The translations under genes were made by a program, and so were the position numbers. The notes under the pieces were generated by a model, which was not told the origin of the DNA, did no database searches, and saw only the letters and a program-made list of their open reading frames with translations. From contig MFRX01000005.1 in the NCBI GenBank assembly GCA_001784725.1, positions 15,125 to 21,676 of the forward strand: DNA of 6,552 bases. The letters run 5' to 3'. This stretch comes from Candidatus Moranbacteria bacterium RIFCSPHIGHO2_02_FULL_40_12b. Its GTDB lineage: Bacteria; Patescibacteriota; Minisyncoccia; Moranbacterales; 2-12-FULL-40-10. Below are positions 1 to 4,341 of the stretch, one piece after another; the stretch's first letter is position 1, and every line of letters starts with the position of its first letter.

Positions 1-19
1 CACTCTTCCATAAATTATT

Positions 20-110
20 CAAAAAACTGTGCTGAGCGTCTGCCTGGGTTTCTTTTGAAACCCGCCGAATGCTTACTTGCTCGCATCCGGCCCGCTCAGC
101 TACTCTTCCA
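20..110 (-). ncRNA. Candidate structured small RNA (three-way junction) ending in a T-run
   Basis: On the minus strand an outer 8-bp helix (93-100 with 31-38, GCTGAGCG/CGCTCAGC) encloses two hairpins: 83-91 with 64-72 (9 bp, one G-U pair) and 57-63 with 46-52 (GGGTTTC/GAAACCC, TTTT on the plus strand as loop). Six T residues follow on the minus strand (26 to 21), as at an intrinsic terminator. A promoter-like pair lies upstream on that strand (TTGAAA 149-144, 17-bp spacer, TAATAT 126-121), so a transcript of about 90 nt is plausible. The 5' end GGAAGAGTAGCTGAGCGG resembles the first 18 bases of a class II tRNA, but no T-arm or anticodon arm fits. I do not recognise a known family. RNase P, tmRNA and SRP RNA hallmarks are absent. 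Confidence 0.5.
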
Positions 111-120
111 GATTATAAGT

Positions 121-149
121 ATATTATCAGACCTGCGCTTTTGTTTCAA
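121..149 (-). promoter_or_regulatory. Possible promoter for the minus-strand structured RNA
   Basis: TTGAAA at 149-144 and TAATAT at 126-121 are separated by 17 bp. A perfect TATAAT also lies at 117-112 but has no good -35 partner. Either would start transcription close to the 5' end of the structured element at 110. Matches are partial, so this is a suggestion only. Confidence 0.35.
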
Positions 150-175
150 GTTAGCGGGGTGTGTAGTTAACTGTA

Positions 176-211
176 CGCGGGGTTGACATCTTATTTGATA
201 TATGCTACTCT
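176..211 (+). promoter_or_regulatory. Strong sigma70-type extended -10 promoter of the zinc-ribbon gene
   Basis: TTGACA at 183-188, a 17-bp spacer ending TGC, and TACTCT at 206-211. The -10 box matches the consensus at only three of six bases, and the TGN extension compensates for that. Transcription would start near 218, leaving a leader of about 155 nt. The 12 bases GCGGGGTTGACA recur unchanged at the promoter near 5592-5603. Confidence 0.7.
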
Positions 212-217
212 TATTCC

Positions 218-373
218 AAGGTGAATATTCGAGTTAGTTATCTAGTTTAAATTGTCAAAAAGTTTAGTTAGGTAGGCTATTTAGAGTAAGTCACCAATAA
301 ATCTAAACCCCGTAAAATCCCGTTAAGGCGGGACCACGGGGGCATAGCTAGGAAGGAAGGTGAATTTACTAAA
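218..373 (+). promoter_or_regulatory. Long structured 5' leader of the zinc-ribbon gene
   Basis: The leader can fold. GGTGA (220-224) can pair with TCACC (291-295). CCCCGT (308-313) pairs with ACGGGG (336-341) around an inner CCCG/CGGG hairpin (319-322 with 329-332). The second hairpin sits about 10 bases before the purine-rich ribosome-binding stretch AGGAAGGAAGGTGA (350-363), where GGTGA lies 10 nt from the ATG. The layout would suit post-transcriptional control, but I do not recognise a known riboswitch and no ligand can be named. Confidence 0.4.
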
Positions 374-613
374 ATGGCTTATCAAGATGATAATAATCGC
401 CCCCCCAGGCAGATGTTTGACATCAGCGCTATGGGAATTACCTGCACGGAATGCGGAACGGCGATAACCGAACTTCCGTTTGAACCTACTAAAAGGGAAG
501 ATGGAACTTACGGCCGGCTTTATTGCTACGAATGCAATAAAAAAAGAAGGGAATCAAGGCCAAAGAGAAATTTCGGAGGTGGAGGATTCGGCGGAGGAAG
601 AAATCGTTATTAA
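374..613 (+). CDS. Small zinc-ribbon protein with Gly/Arg-rich tail
   Basis: A 79-residue protein with two Cys pairs, C24-x2-C27 and C51-x2-C54, separated by 23 residues: a one-domain zinc ribbon. The basic segment KKRRESRPKR (about 56-65) is followed by a tail of Gly, Phe and Arg (66-79), resembling RGG/FGG RNA-binding tails. Short CxxC...CxxC proteins of this type are common in Patescibacteria and are usually annotated only as zinc-ribbon proteins. Binding of nucleic acid or a ribosome-associated role is my inference from the zinc ribbon plus the cationic Gly-rich tail. The start is supported by the GGTGA ribosome-binding site 10 nt upstream. The gene stands alone between its own promoter and a terminator 23 bases past the stop, and the strong promoter with long leader suggests high, controlled expression. 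Confidence 0.85.
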   Translation: MAYQDDNNRPPRQMFDISAMGITCTECGTAITELPFEPTKREDGTYGRLYCYECNKKRRESRPKRNFGGGGFGGGRNRY

Positions 614-636
614 TTCTTTTTAGGATATATAACAGC

Positions 637-661
637 AAAAAACCCCGAAAAGGGGTTTTTT
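637..661. terminator. Bidirectional intrinsic terminator
   Basis: A perfect 10-bp stem AAAAAACCCC (637-646) with GGGGTTTTTT (652-661), loop GAAAA. There are T-runs on both strands, so it can end the zinc-ribbon transcript from the left and the ArsR-SQR-DoxX operon from the right. Confidence 0.9.
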
Positions 662-667
662 GTATTG

Positions 668-793
668 TCAGAACCTGTTGGACAAAATCTTTACCTTGTA
701 TTGAAACGAAGTTTCTGCTACTGGGGCTTTTCCGCCACCGCCGAATTTCCCTCCAAAGGCGTGCAGGCGTACCGGTGAAACTGGTGCGCCACA
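668..793 (-). other. Untranslated stretch downstream of the DoxX-like gene; possible gene-end remnant
   Basis: No gene with a start is visible here. On the minus strand, in the same frame as the DoxX-like gene and after its stop (808-806) plus a second TAG (796-794), 41 codons stay open to a TGA at 670-668. They include a Gly-rich segment (FGGKFGGGGKAP) that resembles the tail of the neighbouring zinc-ribbon protein. The stop lies 6 bases before the terminator, as a real gene end would. No ATG, GTG or TTG start is available near its beginning. A 10-bp imperfect hairpin (767-776 with 780-789, loop GAA) lies inside. It may be a decayed coding fragment, but an open stretch this long is not rare by chance. 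Confidence 0.25.
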
Positions 794-805
794 CTAACTA
801 TAATT

Positions 806-1192
806 TTATCTACTGAACCATTCTCTCCAGTTTTTTGGCCAACCAAGAAGCAATAGCAAGGCAAGTGGCGCGCCCCAGTTTGCCCAGCGTTCCACAAAGT
901 CCCAAATTGGCTCTCCTACAACCGGACGCACAAGGGCGGTCCAAAATCCCCAGAACGCCGCCCATAAAACAGCTATGCGGATCGGGCGTACCAAGATAAT
1001 CAGCGCAATGAGCAAATCCAATAAACCGATGAGTGTCAGAAGCGTTGCTGCTGTGCCGATTTCTACGCCTGTAAGCTGGTGAATCCAATCAATCCACGCT
1101 TTCTTGCCTTGAAGCGCGAAAACACCGTGACCAACAAATTCACCAGCAACGGCAATGCGCAGAATCCATTTAATTTTTTTATTATTTTCCAT
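806..1192 (-). CDS. DoxX-like four-helix membrane protein
   Basis: A 128-residue hydrophobic protein with about four membrane segments (roughly 9-27, 45-66, 69-90 and 105-118), aromatic-rich ends and a basic N-terminus (MENNKKIK), so the N-terminus is probably cytoplasmic. The first helix contains GEFVGHGVFAL, like the Gly/His pattern in helix 1 of DoxX/DoxD-type proteins. Length and helix number fit that group. DoxX-like proteins often sit beside quinone-linked sulfur or thiol redox enzymes; the 40-nt gap after the SQR-like gene fits that. It may pass electrons or anchor the flavoprotein, but no redox-active residue pair is visible, so the function is inferred from context only. The ATG lacks an SD. 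A reading frame overlapping it at 810-1088 is a shadow. Confidence 0.75.
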   Translation of the reverse strand: MENNKKIKWILRIAVAGEFVGHGVFALQGKKAWIDWIHQLTGVEIGTAATLLTLIGLLDLLIALIILVRPIRIAVLWAAFWGFWTALVRPVVGEPIWDFVERWANWGAPLALLLLLGWPKNWREWFSR

Positions 1193-1232
1193 AAAGTTTG
1201 CTTTTAAATATTTTAGATTTTTTAAAGCTCAA

Positions 1233-2420
1233 TCAAAACCATTTCCATAGCCAATATTTTTCAAACAATATTTTGCCCCAATGCCATATTCTTCCCGAGC
1301 GTTTCATTTTTATTGCGGGAGCTGGCGCATGATAGAAATTGCCGTGGGCAAAACCGGCTTTGCCAAAACCTGTTTCCAAAAAACAGGAGGCATGACCGTC
1401 GTATTTTTTATCGGCCGGAAGCCGTTTTAATTCTCGAGCAATATTTTCCGCCACTACTTCCGCTTCGTAATGCGCAAAGACACCGGCCTTGGGCCTGGGC
1501 TTGCCGGAAGCAACGGTCGCGGCAATCACGTCGCCGATGGCAAAAACCGTATCGTACTTTGTTTTCAGGGTCTCTTTATCAACCGGGATCCAGCCCGCCT
1601 CATTGCCAAGTCCGGAGTCCTTCATTACTTTCGGTCCCTGATGAGGCGGAATAAAAACGAGCAAATCAAAACTTGTGGTTTTGCCATTTTCTCCGCCAGA
1701 GGCGGATCCGCCTTGGGCGGAAAATTGAAGCTCTCTTTTTTGAGGATTAACCGAAACCAGTTTGGTCTCGGGGTTAAAACCAATTTTTCTTTCTGCCAAC
1801 ATTTCCGCGACTGCCTTTCCAATATCCGGGCCAGCCGATGGAAGCGGCAATGTCTCGGGCGTATAAATATTTATTTCCGTTTTTCCACTGATGCCTCTTT
1901 CCTGAAAGCGTTCATTAAGTAAAAAAGCGGCTTCATACGGCGCGGCGGGGCATTTGAACGGCAGAGAAGAAACGACAATTGCCACCTTGCCTCCGGCGAA
2001 ATTTTCTAAATCGTCTCGCAGTTTTTCTACTCCCTTCAATGCGTAAAGATTGTAGCCGCTTTCGGCGAGACCCGGTATTTTCTCGGGAACAAGTTCCGCG
2101 CCAAGAGAAACGATTAAATAATCGTATTGCAGATTTTGATTTTGGGTTTTTACCAGTTTGCTTTCCGGATTAATTTTGATTATTTCCTCATTGATAAATT
2201 CAATGCCTTTTCGTTTAAGCAGAGAAAGCGGCTTTTGGATTTTTTCCGCTTGGCGCTTGCCCAACATAAGCCACAAAAAAGAAGGGGCGTAAATATGATT
2301 TGGATTTTTATCAATCAAAATTACCCGCGCCTTCTCGCCGGCTTTTTTCTTTAATTCATTTGCGGCCACAAGCCCGCCAGTGCCTCCGCCTAATATAATA
2401 ATTGTTTTTTGCGCGTTCAT
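1233..2420 (-). CDS. Sulfide:quinone oxidoreductase-like FAD protein
   Basis: A 395-residue flavoprotein of the two-dinucleotide-binding-domain family, the usual size for SQR. Visible are the N-terminal FAD motif GGGTGG (11-16) after a beta strand, an acidic end of the second strand (ILIDKNP, 34-40), YLIVSLGAEL (101-110), and the C-terminal FAD motif TVFAIGD (291-297). It has only two cysteines, C157 (PFKCPAAPYE) and C346 (HASCFLETG), in the places where SQR enzymes carry the redox-active pair; the third SQR cysteine is missing. The end (GRIWHWGKILFEKYWLWKWF, 376-395) is an aromatic amphipathic segment suited to monotopic membrane attachment near quinone. Sulfide or polysulfide oxidation to quinone is the likely reaction; NADH dehydrogenase type II is less likely because of the Cys pair. 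The start has no SD and lies 2 nt after the stop of the 21-codon ORF, suggesting coupled translation. Residues 234-243 are an unusual in-frame palindrome insertion. Confidence 0.85.
   Translation of the reverse strand: MNAQKTIIILGGGTGGLVAANELKKKAGEKARVILIDKNPNHIYAPSFLWLMLGKRQAEKIQKPLSLLKRKGIEFINEEIIKINPESKLVKTQNQNLQYDYLIVSLGAELVPEKIPGLAESGYNLYALKGVEKLRDDLENFAGGKVAIVVSSLPFKCPAAPYEAAFLLNERFQERGISGKTEINIYTPETLPLPSAGPDIGKAVAEMLAERKIGFNPETKLVSVNPQKRELQFSAQGGSASGGENGKTTSFDLLVFIPPHQGPKVMKDSGLGNEAGWIPVDKETLKTKYDTVFAIGDVIAATVASGKPRPKAGVFAHYEAEVVAENIARELKRLPADKKYDGHASCFLETGFGKAGFAHGNFYHAPAPAIKMKRSGRIWHWGKILFEKYWLWKWF
1692..1721. repeat. Two tandem 15-bp palindromes inside the SQR-like gene
   Basis: TCCGCC-AGA-GGCGGA (1692-1706) is directly followed by TCCGCC-TTG-GGCGGA (1707-1721). 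Each is a perfect hairpin with 6-bp arms and a 3-base loop. Together they make exactly 30 bases in frame, encoding SAQGGSASGG (residues 234-243) between a strand ending in LQF and the segment before FDLLVFIPP. The insert looks like a flexible surface linker added without breaking the frame. A related palindrome lies at 3216-3230. Confidence 0.85.
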
Positions 2421-2422
2421 AC

Positions 2423-2488
2423 TTAAAATGTTATAACTTTATCGTTTTTGCAGGGAAGCTCGTTGATAATAATGGCGATTGTTTGCAT
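2423..2488 (-). CDS. 21-codon linking ORF between ArsR and SQR
   Basis: Reads MQTIAIIINELPCKNDKVITF followed by TAA. Its ATG (2488-2486) lies 4 bases after the ArsR stop (2495-2493), and its stop (2425-2423) lies 2 bases before the SQR ATG (2420). Placement on both sides fits a translated, coupling ORF in the operon. The start IAIIINELP has the look of the first beta strand of a DsrE/DsrF-like sulfur-relay protein, a family often found with SQR, so it may be the stump of a deleted gene; that link is a guess from 12 residues. There is no clear SD. The residue pattern alone does not prove translation. Confidence 0.4.
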   Translation of the reverse strand: MQTIAIIINELPCKNDKVITF

Positions 2489-2492
2489 ATTG

Positions 2493-2831
2493 TTAAAATT
2501 TTTTCAATAATTTACCGTCGGCTTGCAGTTGTTCCTTGAGTGCTTTTCTTAAGGCGTCATAAGCCACAAGAATTTTGGAATTGGCGAGGGAATACAGGAT
2601 AGCGACGCCATCCCGCCGAGTTTTAACCATATTTTGCTGGCGCATTAAACTCAAGTGTTGGGAAACATTGGCTTTTGTAATACCAAGTTTTTCAGCCATT
2701 TCAGAAACACCCATTTCTTTTTCATCACGGAGTAAATCAATAATCTCCAGCCGCTTAGGGTGAGACAAAGTTTTACACACCGCTGCGTGGAGTTCAAAGA
2801 TTCTTTTTTCCAAAAGGTTTTTTTCAGTCAT
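2493..2831 (-). CDS. ArsR/SmtB-family winged-helix repressor
   Basis: A 112-residue protein of normal ArsR length. AAVCKTLSHPKRLEIIDLLRD (16-36) is the typical first helix segment, VSEMAEKLGITKANVSQHLSLMRQQNMV (42-69) is the helix-turn-helix with recognition helix around 52-64, and VKTRRDGVAILYSL (69-82) is the beta wing. The ELCVCDL-type metal site of ArsR/SmtB is absent (EMGVSEM in its place) and only one cysteine, C19, is present. A dithiol switch as in SqrR or BigR is therefore not possible within one chain; C19 pairs could still form across a dimer. The location as first gene of the SQR operon suggests sensing of sulfide or related species and autoregulation. The single-Cys sensing mode is inference. 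Confidence 0.9.
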   Translation of the reverse strand: MTEKNLLEKRIFELHAAVCKTLSHPKRLEIIDLLRDEKEMGVSEMAEKLGITKANVSQHLSLMRQQNMVKTRRDGVAILYSLANSKILVAYDALRKALKEQLQADGKLLKKF

Positions 2832-2855
2832 AATTATCTATTTGCAGAGTTTCGC

Positions 2856-2868
2856 ATATATGATATAT
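2856..2868. promoter_or_regulatory. Candidate ArsR operator at the operon transcription start
   Basis: ATATAT-G-ATATAT, part of a wider imperfect inverted repeat (TTACAATATAT and TTCGCATATAT read toward the centre). AT-rich palindromes of this kind are typical ArsR-family operators. It covers the position expected for the +1 base of the promoter at 2873-2901, where a bound dimer would block initiation. Confidence 0.55.
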
Positions 2869-2872
2869 TGTA

Positions 2873-2901
2873 AGTATATGAAATTAAATATTCCCTGTCA
2901 A
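2873..2901 (-). promoter_or_regulatory. Near-consensus promoter of the ArsR-SQR-DoxX operon
   Basis: On the minus strand, TTGACA (2901-2896), a 17-bp spacer and TATACT (2878-2873). The start of transcription is expected near 2866, giving a 35-nt leader without an SD before the ArsR ATG at 2831. The -35 box abuts the edge of the palindromic repeat beginning at 2901. Confidence 0.75.
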
Positions 2902-2982
2902 ATTTTTCTGCGGCGCATTTCGCAACCTGCCCGCCATCACTTCGCTCAGGCGACAGCAGGCGGGAGTGAAATGCGAAAAATT
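2901..2982. repeat. REP-like nested palindrome
   Basis: Arms AATTTTTC (2901-2908) and GCATTTC (2915-2921) pair with GAAATGC (2968-2974) and GAAAAATT (2975-2982); the left arm alone carries a 6-base interruption (TGCGGC). Inside are CCCGCC (2930-2935) with GGCGGG (2959-2964) and a small TCGC/GCGA hairpin in the loop. It lies between the ArsR promoter and tRNA-Ser and could end transcription from the tRNA side, since a T-run follows the inner arms. The rest of 2832-3042 shows no gene; an ORF across it is broken in logic by the palindrome and the tRNA. Confidence 0.75.
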
Positions 2983-3042
2983 GCGGCGGCGAAAAAAGAA
3001 GCGGCGAAGTGGCAAGACTACTGCTTTAAATTAGCACCAAGG

Positions 3043-3129
3043 CGGAGAGTGAGGGATTTGAACCCCCGAGACCTTTTCAGGCCTAACGGTTTTCAAGACC
3101 GCCGCATTCAGCCACTCTGCCAACTCTCC
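3043..3129 (-). tRNA. tRNA-Ser(UGA)
   Basis: A class II tRNA of 87 nt. The acceptor arm is a perfect 7 bp (GGAGAGT/ACTCTCC) with discriminator G at 3043. It has a D-arm GCA...TGC, an anticodon stem GCGGT/ACCGT, loop CTTGAAA with anticodon TGA (3095-3093), a long variable arm (AGGCCT/AGGTCT) and a T-loop TTCAAAT. It reads serine UCA codons. After the discriminator the genome reads CCT, so CCA is completed enzymatically. The long variable arm and G73 fit seryl-tRNA synthetase recognition. Confidence 0.95.
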
Positions 3130-3197
3130 GCCTTATTGCTGATTTATTGATTTTTTAAAGGCATCATTTCTCTACTCCGCAAAGATACAGTAATAAA

Positions 3198-3251
3198 AAG
3201 ACCGCCGCATTTTTACCCGTCTTTGGCGGGCAACCACTCTACCACGCTTCT
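3198..3251 (-). pseudogene. Degenerate tRNA-Ser 5' half with a palindrome in its D-loop
   Basis: Read on the minus strand, this matches the intact tRNA-Ser 68 nt downstream: TG at positions 8-9, GTAGAGTGGTTG against GCAGAGTGGCTG (10 of 12), then AATGCGGCGGTCTT identical over 14 nt up to the anticodon loop, where it changes to a T-run (TTTTTATT). Between the two matching parts sit 19 extra bases (3230-3212) with CCCGCC-AAA-GACGGG. The 3' half of a tRNA is absent, so it cannot be a working tRNA. It may be a decayed duplication or a transcribed tRNA-mimicking leader. Confidence 0.6.
3216..3230. repeat. 15-bp palindrome of the same design as those in the SQR gene
   Basis: CCCGTC-TTT-GGCGGG, arms of 6 with one G-U pair and a 3-base loop, matching the 6-3-6 layout and GGCGGR arm of the pair at 1692-1721. 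It interrupts the tRNA-like D-loop. Confidence 0.6.
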
Positions 3252-3287
3252 ATTTTCTCTAATCAATAATATCAGCTTGGTATTTAC

Positions 3288-3316
3288 TTGTAAACAATAT
3301 TCTGATAAAGTATAAG
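3288..3316 (+). promoter_or_regulatory. Probable promoter of the PH-like membrane protein gene
   Basis: TTGTAA (3288-3293), 17-bp spacer, TATAAG (3311-3316). The start near 3323 would leave a leader of only about 17 nt with no SD. Confidence 0.5.
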
Positions 3317-3339
3317 CAGTGATATTTTAATTTAGTCCG

Positions 3340-3930
3340 ATGAAAATAGATCTAAAAACAAGACAGAAAAAGGACGAACAGATAAAGCAATTTTTTGTCA
3401 GGAAAAAAAAAGAGCCGGGAGAAGAATTCTTAAAGGAATATGAAGAATCAGTTATTGATGACTATGACAGCCATTCATTATTCCAGTGGCAAGCCGCGGA
3501 ATTCGAGGTCTTTGAACGAAGCCGTAAATGGTATCTGGCAGCAGCTTTGATTCTCACTGCGATAGTTTCCTACGCGGTCTATACCAACAGCCCCCTAATG
3601 GCCATCACTTTCATTTTAATCGGCGTCGTGGGCTATATTCACCTGCAAAAAAAACCAAAAGGTCTGACCTTCAGAATAACCCACGAGGGCGTTATCGTGA
3701 ACAGGGAAATATATGAATTCAATAACATGCATTCCTTTTGGATATTCTACGAACCGCCCCACATTAAATTGCTAAGCTTGCATATGAAAGGAAAATTCGT
3801 TCCGTACATTCACATGCCCATCCACAAAGAAGACCCGGTAAAAATCAGGGAGATTCTTTTGGATTTCGTTCCTGAAGTTCAGCACGAAATGACTTTGGTT
3901 GACACGCTGGAAAGATTATTTCGCTTATAA
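3340..3930 (+). CDS. Two-TM protein with PH-like C-terminal domain, function unknown
   Basis: A 196-residue protein. Residues 1-60 are charged and probably cytoplasmic (Lys/Glu-rich to about 35, then acidic). Two membrane helices form a hairpin (about 64-82 and 85-103), followed by KKPKG and a beta-rich C-terminal part ending in a helix (KIREILLDFVPEV, 168-180). The order TM hairpin, then strands LTFRITHEGVIVN and YEFNNMHSFWIF, then a final helix resembles bacterial PH-like (YdbS/YcxB-type) membrane proteins. Such proteins are frequent and uncharacterised in Patescibacteria; no catalytic motif is visible. There is no SD, and an in-frame alternative start is not evident. The gene stands alone. 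A T-run at 3954-3960 follows the stop but lacks a convincing stem. Confidence 0.8.
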   Translation: MKIDLKTRQKKDEQIKQFFVRKKKEPGEEFLKEYEESVIDDYDSHSLFQWQAAEFEVFERSRKWYLAAALILTAIVSYAVYTNSPLMAITFILIGVVGYIHLQKKPKGLTFRITHEGVIVNREIYEFNNMHSFWIFYEPPHIKLLSLHMKGKFVPYIHMPIHKEDPVKIREILLDFVPEVQHEMTLVDTLERLFRL

Positions 3931-3971
3931 CCAATTGCGTCTTCGTAATTTGCTTTTTTTATTTCTTAATT

Positions 3972-4009
3972 CTATGGTTTTTTAGACATCCGATGTCTAA
4001 CGACCATAG
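3972..4009. repeat. Nested 38-nt hairpin
   Basis: CTATGGT (3972-3978) pairs perfectly with ACCATAG (4003-4009), enclosing TTAGACATC (3982-3990) and GATGTCTAA (3992-4000), a near-perfect palindrome with a tight tip. There is no T-run after it on the plus strand. It forms the first of two adjacent structures in the 256-nt gap between the membrane protein gene and tRNA-Arg. Confidence 0.75.
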
Positions 4010-4019
4010 CGACCGAAAT

Positions 4020-4090
4020 GAAAATCGCGGGAAAAGGTTTGGCCTTGAGGAGAAATTTCGGGAAAAGCCGAACCTTGAGGAGCGATTTTC
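4020..4090. repeat. Long imperfect hairpin with internal near-repeat
   Basis: GAAAATCGC (4020-4028) pairs with GCGATTTTC (4082-4090). Inside, AAGGTTTGGC (4034-4043) pairs with GCCGAACCTT (4067-4076) with one G-U. The apex contains the palindrome GAAATTTC. CCTTGAGGAG occurs twice (4043-4052, 4073-4082). A 67-codon frame crosses this region and runs into the tRNA; it has no SD and its codons are dictated by the stems, so I treat the region as non-coding. The remainder to 4186 shows no gene and no convincing tRNA promoter. Confidence 0.65.
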
Positions 4091-4186
4091 AGAAAATGAA
4101 ACGGTATTTCGTAATTCAAGGCAATTCTATTCTATATCGGAAATAGCATTTTTTTGTTCCCATACCTCAAATCTTGTATTAAATTT

Positions 4187-4260
4187 GCTCTCGTAGCTCA
4201 GTTGGATAGAGCGTGAGCTTGCGGAGCTCAAGGCCACAGGTTCGAATCCTGTCGAGAGCG
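4187..4260 (+). tRNA. tRNA-Arg(GCG)
   Basis: A complete 74-nt cloverleaf. The acceptor is a perfect 7 bp (GCTCTCG/CGAGAGC) with discriminator G. The D-arm GCTC/GAGC includes A20 in the loop, the anticodon stem TGAGC/GCTCA encloses loop TTGCGGA, the variable loop has 5 nt, and the T-arm ACAGG/CCTGT encloses TTCGAAT. Anticodon GCG (4221-4223) reads CGC and CGU arginine codons. CCA is not encoded (CAA follows). A20 and G73 are arginine identity features. A small hairpin GGCTTA/TAAGCC follows at 4269-4282. Confidence 0.95.
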
Positions 4261-4341
4261 CAAACTTTGGCTTATCTAAGCCGGCGCGAAATTTAATAAA
4301 TTCCAAAGTGTATTAATATGTAACAATAATTAATAAAAAAT

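Noticed and set aside
20..110. Complete tRNA on the minus strand
   Set aside because: The 5' bases resemble a class II tRNA, but no T-arm, no 7-base anticodon loop and no matching 3' acceptor strand exist.
767..789. Intrinsic terminator directly after the DoxX-like gene
   Set aside because: The imperfect hairpin is not followed by a T-run on the minus strand; the terminator at 637-661 is far better.
489..794. 101-codon minus-strand frame
   Set aside because: It runs through the bidirectional terminator and antisense to the zinc-ribbon gene, and has no plausible ribosome-binding site or family pattern.
1313..2354. Several plus-strand frames opposite the SQR-like gene
   Set aside because: They are antisense shadows; the minus strand has clear FAD-binding motifs throughout.
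2901..2982. CRISPR array
   Set aside because: There is only one nested palindrome and no regularly spaced direct repeats with unique spacers; no cas genes are present.
2842..3150. 102-codon plus-strand frame
   Set aside because: It reads through the ArsR promoter, the nested palindrome and the antisense of tRNA-Ser; composition follows those features and not a protein.
3942..4116. Insertion sequence with terminal inverted repeats
   Set aside because: The ends inside the 9-base direct repeats are not inverted copies of each other and no transposase is encoded; only a weak element candidate remains.
3993..4196. 67-codon plus-strand frame
   Set aside because: Its start lies in the first hairpin, it has no SD, its Glu/Arg-rich part comes from the repeated CCTTGAGGAG stems, and it ends inside tRNA-Arg.
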